This document shows, piece by piece, positions 61,054 to 64,000 of a DNA stretch of 64,000 nt (its first letter is position 1; each line of letters begins with the position of its first letter). The position numbers and the translations under genes are program-made. The stretch is from Clavelina lepadiformis (lineage: Eukaryota > Chordata > Ascidiacea > Aplousobranchia > Clavelinidae): contig NC_135244.1 in NCBI RefSeq assembly GCF_947623445.1, positions 16,120,860 to 16,184,859 on the forward strand. The letters run 5' to 3'. The notes below the pieces were generated by a model. That model was not told where the DNA came from, did not search any database, and worked only from the letters and a program-made list of their open reading frames with translations.

Positions 61054-62406
61054 ATGAAGAAAACCAAAGAACAAGCGTTTATAAGTTGTTGTGACTCTAA
61101 AAATGGTAGGTCTGCTGTTGTGTTGAATAAACCAATAGAAAATATTACTTGCGGTATCCTAAACTCGCTCAAAGACACATGTTCAAATCAGTCGGATGTG
61201 GATTTTTTACCTTTGGAAAGTTCATGGTTATTTAGGCCAGGAAATGTTACTTATAATTGCGACTCGACATGTACTCCGATATGTTGCCAACCAAACTCAA
61301 CAAGAATTGATGTGTTTAAGTATGACGGAAGAATCTGGAACAAAAGTCCTTTTTGTTTGGAGCTCCACGGCACGGAAGGAGATGAAGATGACCTAAACAA
61401 CAAAAAATATATTGGTATAATTATCTTTGTGGTGGGCCTAATTGCTTTCATAGGGAATGTTGTAGTACTTGTTTCGAAAAGCAAAGTTTTGAATCGCAGT
61501 CGTCGAACCATGTCTAAAGTTGAGAAGATATATGCAAGCATGGTTTTAAGTTTGTCGATGGCTGATCTTTTGATGGGAGTTTATTGTATTATTTTGGAAA
61601 CCGCGCGAATGAGTAAAGATTTCAAAAATTATTGCGACAAACTTGAATGGAAATTAAGTTCTATTTGTACTGCTCTTGGTGTAATCAATTTTATTTCCAG
61701 TCAAGTATCGGTAACTACTCTCGTCATAATCAGTTCAGTTCGAATCATCAGTTTTGCTGAACCTTTCAAAAGGATAAAATTGAAAGTGATTTTGTACACT
61801 CTAATTTTTACGTGGATTGTATGGGTAGTTATATCGTTCTTACCCGTGTTAACTGCTAACGAAGAAAAGAAAAATCCATTTTACGGTAGCCAAACGGTCT
61901 GTACAATGGCATATATTGTCGGCAAGAATGACGATCACATGCCTTTAACATTATTTGTACTATTTTATAACTTAATTGCGTTTCTTTTCATACTTCTACT
62001 CCAGCTTGGAATTTATTACAAAACATTGTCAGGACCTTCGTCTTTTCTATGTAATTGCTGTACTGCTCATCACCTTGCTGTACCAGCAGCACAAAGTCAT
62101 AGACAGAAAGAAGATGCCAACATGCACCGCCGATTGTTCTTTATTGTTTTGACGGATTTTCTCTGTTGGATTCCACTCACTGCAATATCTCTTTATATTT
62201 GGAGCCAAAGCTATGTCCAATTAGGCTATGAATGGCGTAAAAGGGCGAAGGAAATGAAGCATTGGTTTTCCGACCTCTTAATAATCTTTATTCCTATAAA
62301 CAGCGCATTGAATCCAGTGTTATATTCATCAAAATTTTTCTGTAAAAACTGTCATCATGTGTGCAAGATACCAACATGCAGACATCTGAAACCTTCTAAA
62401 AACTGA
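61054..62406 (+). CDS. Rhodopsin-class GPCR, tandem paralogue of 57215-58663 (450 aa)
   Basis: Single coding exon. I chose ATG 61054 (MKKTKEQAFISCC); the frame is open further upstream only from a TTG. The helical region is closely similar to the first gene: RRTMSKVEKIYASMVLSLSM at the ICL1/TM2 boundary, SSICTALGVINFISSQ in TM3, VCTMAYIV in ECL2, TDFLCWIPLTAISLY in TM6, INSALNPVLYSS in TM7. DRY is again replaced (SVR). The ectodomain (about 120 residues) keeps the early CC and NITCGILNSLKDTC pattern but diverges afterwards and lacks the Cys-x-Cys-x-His-Leu-Thr motif. The cytoplasmic tail is shorter. Conserved 7TM with a divergent ectodomain suggests different ligands. Confidence 0.85.
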   Translation: MKKTKEQAFISCCDSKNGRSAVVLNKPIENITCGILNSLKDTCSNQSDVDFLPLESSWLFRPGNVTYNCDSTCTPICCQPNSTRIDVFKYDGRIWNKSPFCLELHGTEGDEDDLNNKKYIGIIIFVVGLIAFIGNVVVLVSKSKVLNRSRRTMSKVEKIYASMVLSLSMADLLMGVYCIILETARMSKDFKNYCDKLEWKLSSICTALGVINFISSQVSVTTLVIISSVRIISFAEPFKRIKLKVILYTLIFTWIVWVVISFLPVLTANEEKKNPFYGSQTVCTMAYIVGKNDDHMPLTLFVLFYNLIAFLFILLLQLGIYYKTLSGPSSFLCNCCTAHHLAVPAAQSHRQKEDANMHRRLFFIVLTDFLCWIPLTAISLYIWSQSYVQLGYEWRKRAKEMKHWFSDLLIIFIPINSALNPVLYSSKFFCKNCHHVCKIPTCRHLKPSKN

Positions 62407-63816
62407 AAGATTCATCCATCACAAACTATAAAGCCTCAACTAGAGCAAATCCAGTGGGGGGGCAGAGACGACCATGCTTCGACAAGAAAAATGACTGCTG
62501 ACAAAATTTATTAATTACTGTTTGCTAAGCACATGTATTACGGTGGTTCTTAACAGAGAGCCCGTAAAGCATTTGGAGGGATCCGAAAAAGTAATTTCTC
62601 CAAGGGTATCGGCTGATATTTACCAAGCGAAACATGATTTTCGCCCTCTTACATTCCATTGCAAGTGCCAAGCAAGCACACAGCGTGATTTTATTCTATG
62701 ACGTCACAATTTTGTTTGTAGGCTATTTGTTAGAATGACCGTTAAATTTGCATTATACTTCTATAAAAACCTGCATAACCGCAAAGAGTTTTTTTTCAAT
62801 TTTTCCATTTGTTTGTTCAGTTTGTTGTGGTCCTTGACTTGACCCCCTATTGTACTAGATGCTCTTTTTTTGCTTTATAAAAAGCTGTAAAACAACTTGT
62901 AGATCAGAAAACTGCAGTAATTTTGCTAACATATGAAAACTGCAGCCGTCCATGAATACGTTGTTGGTACTATAAACGGTCTGCCAAGACAAAAAGGTGA
63001 AGTGAGAACCACTGTTAGACCAATCACGTATTCATTGTTCTCGTAATAATACAAAACGTGACAAATGTAATTTTATTAAATAAAATGTTGTGTGACTCGG
63101 CAGTTGTTTGGCGGAGCATGAGACAAACAATACCATCGTGGGAGTCTGAGCTCTGAGGCTAGGGAAACGTTTTGCATTGCAGCAAGAAAACGGAGTAAAA
63201 ATATAAAGACTATCAGATATGAAGAACGTACTCAGCAAACGTGCGTTGATAAATTGTATGGAAATAATAAAAGAACCTTTTCCTGCTGCTACCGACTTAC
63301 TGCAGTCGGTAGCCTGTATAGTATAGAATTTGAATAATGAATATTGTGGGTGGTAAAAATGACAAACCTTATACCTCACAGGGGCGCCCGTAGAATATTT
63401 TCAAGCGATACGCTCTAATTAATTAATTTATGCCAGCAATGATAGCCTACAATAGCTTTATATATATCAACTTTGTATTCTTCAGGATCGTATCTAGGAT
63501 TGCGTTTGAGGGGGTTGGGCATGCGGATGTTACAATTTTTTGAAAGCTTGTTCTGAAATTCAAGCGTTTGCTAATGTCAACCCCGCCGAAAAAACGCAAA
63601 CATTTTACCCCTTTATACGCCTAAAAAAACACCTTGAAATGACTTGTGTTTTCAAATTCATAAGAACGGGAACTGGCACTTTATTGCGGACAACTTCAAA
63701 GCGCCGCATACAATAATTTTGTAACGCCAATAACACATCTACTTTACGTTTCGCAAGGATTACCCAAGTATTTTAATGGACAATCTATCCGTTAAGTTTA
63801 AATAATGACTTGCTAA
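62407..63816. other. 3' spacer, no gene recognised
   Basis: Includes a 10-bp inverted repeat GCTACCGACT/AGTCGGTAGC at about 63288-63313. CAGGGGCGCCCGTAGAA at about 63379 looks like a transposon end; its partner was not found. Confidence 0.35.
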
Positions 63817-63891
63817 ATGACCATTTTGCTTAATCAACTTCCTTGCTTGCATCGTTTACCGACATCTTATTTCTCAGCTGCTGCAGTTGCT
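63817..63891 (+). CDS. Candidate first exon of a gene running off the window
   Basis: ATG 63817 opens 25 codons, MTILLNQLPCLHRLPTSYFS then AAAVA, ending at a strong donor GCT|gtaagt in phase 0. The Arg/Ser/Leu/Ala-rich, acid-free start resembles a mitochondrial presequence. There is no downstream exon in the window to test it. Confidence 0.3.
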
Positions 63892-64000
63892 GTAAGTATT
63901 GTAATCGCGAATACACGACGCAAAATAGTTATGACTGGGTTTTGTGTTCTTAATATTATTCAACACAAACACTAATTTTGTTTGATAAAAAGTGTTTACT

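Noticed and set aside
63288-63313. microRNA hairpin at the 10-bp inverted repeat GCTACCGACT/AGTCGGTAGC.
   Set aside because: The stem is far too short for a pre-miRNA and flanking bases do not extend the pairing.

Overview
This is an AT-rich (clearly more A+T than G+C) eukaryotic, metazoan window. Genes are split by many GT-AG introns, several only 46-400 nt long, and separated by transposon-rich spacers. Gene content (a delta/theta-type novel PKC, LTA4H, CEP41, a 58-residue DAPIT, THG1L, ELP3, tandem LGR-like GPCRs, and a candidate parathyroid-hormone-like precursor) and gene compactness suggest an invertebrate chordate, most plausibly an ascidian tunicate. That placement is inference from the proteins and was not tested by any search.

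Layout: 568-3532 (+) 3' part of leukotriene A4 hydrolase/aminopeptidase; 5587-18947 (+) complete 17-exon novel protein kinase C; 22180-29972 (-) CEP41 in ten exons; 33963-34358 (+) ATP synthase small subunit DAPIT; 37653-38381 (-) a two-coding-exon secreted prohormone with PTH/PTHrP-like architecture, with TATA and CCAAT elements upstream; 43752-48568 (-) tRNA-His guanylyltransferase; 49840-51572 (-) ELP3 in two exons; 54922-62406 (+) a tandem GPCR family with one decayed copy (54922-55410) and two intact single-exon copies (57215-58663 and 61054-62406). A possible first exon of another gene starts at 63817.

The most interesting signals are duplicated exons. In LTA4H two 26-nt micro-exons (881-906 and 953-978) have identical phases, are separated by a 46-nt intron, and encode alternative versions of one catalytic-domain helix. 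In the PKC gene two exons (12369-12448 and 13052-13137) each encode the complete zinc-binding second half of the C1A diacylglycerol domain. In both genes exactly one of the pair must be used to keep the reading frame, the signature of mutually exclusive splicing. The second notable signal is the PTH-like precursor. The third is a GPS-like Cys-x-Cys-x-His-Leu-Thr motif just before TM1 of a rhodopsin-type GPCR.

Mobile DNA: a piggyBac remnant and a nested pair of hAT-like elements lie in PKC introns. A hAT-like MITE with a perfect 8-bp duplication interrupts a Ty3/gypsy integrase fragment. Two copies of one hAT MITE sit in opposite orientation near 53.0-56.1 kb, each with its own 8-bp duplication. 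A Tigger/pogo-like element with a broken reading frame sits in the last THG1 intron, and tRNA-derived SINE-like pieces lie near 4.3-4.6 kb. All exon boundaries were read by hand from splice consensus, phase and family similarity; no alignment or transcript data were available.
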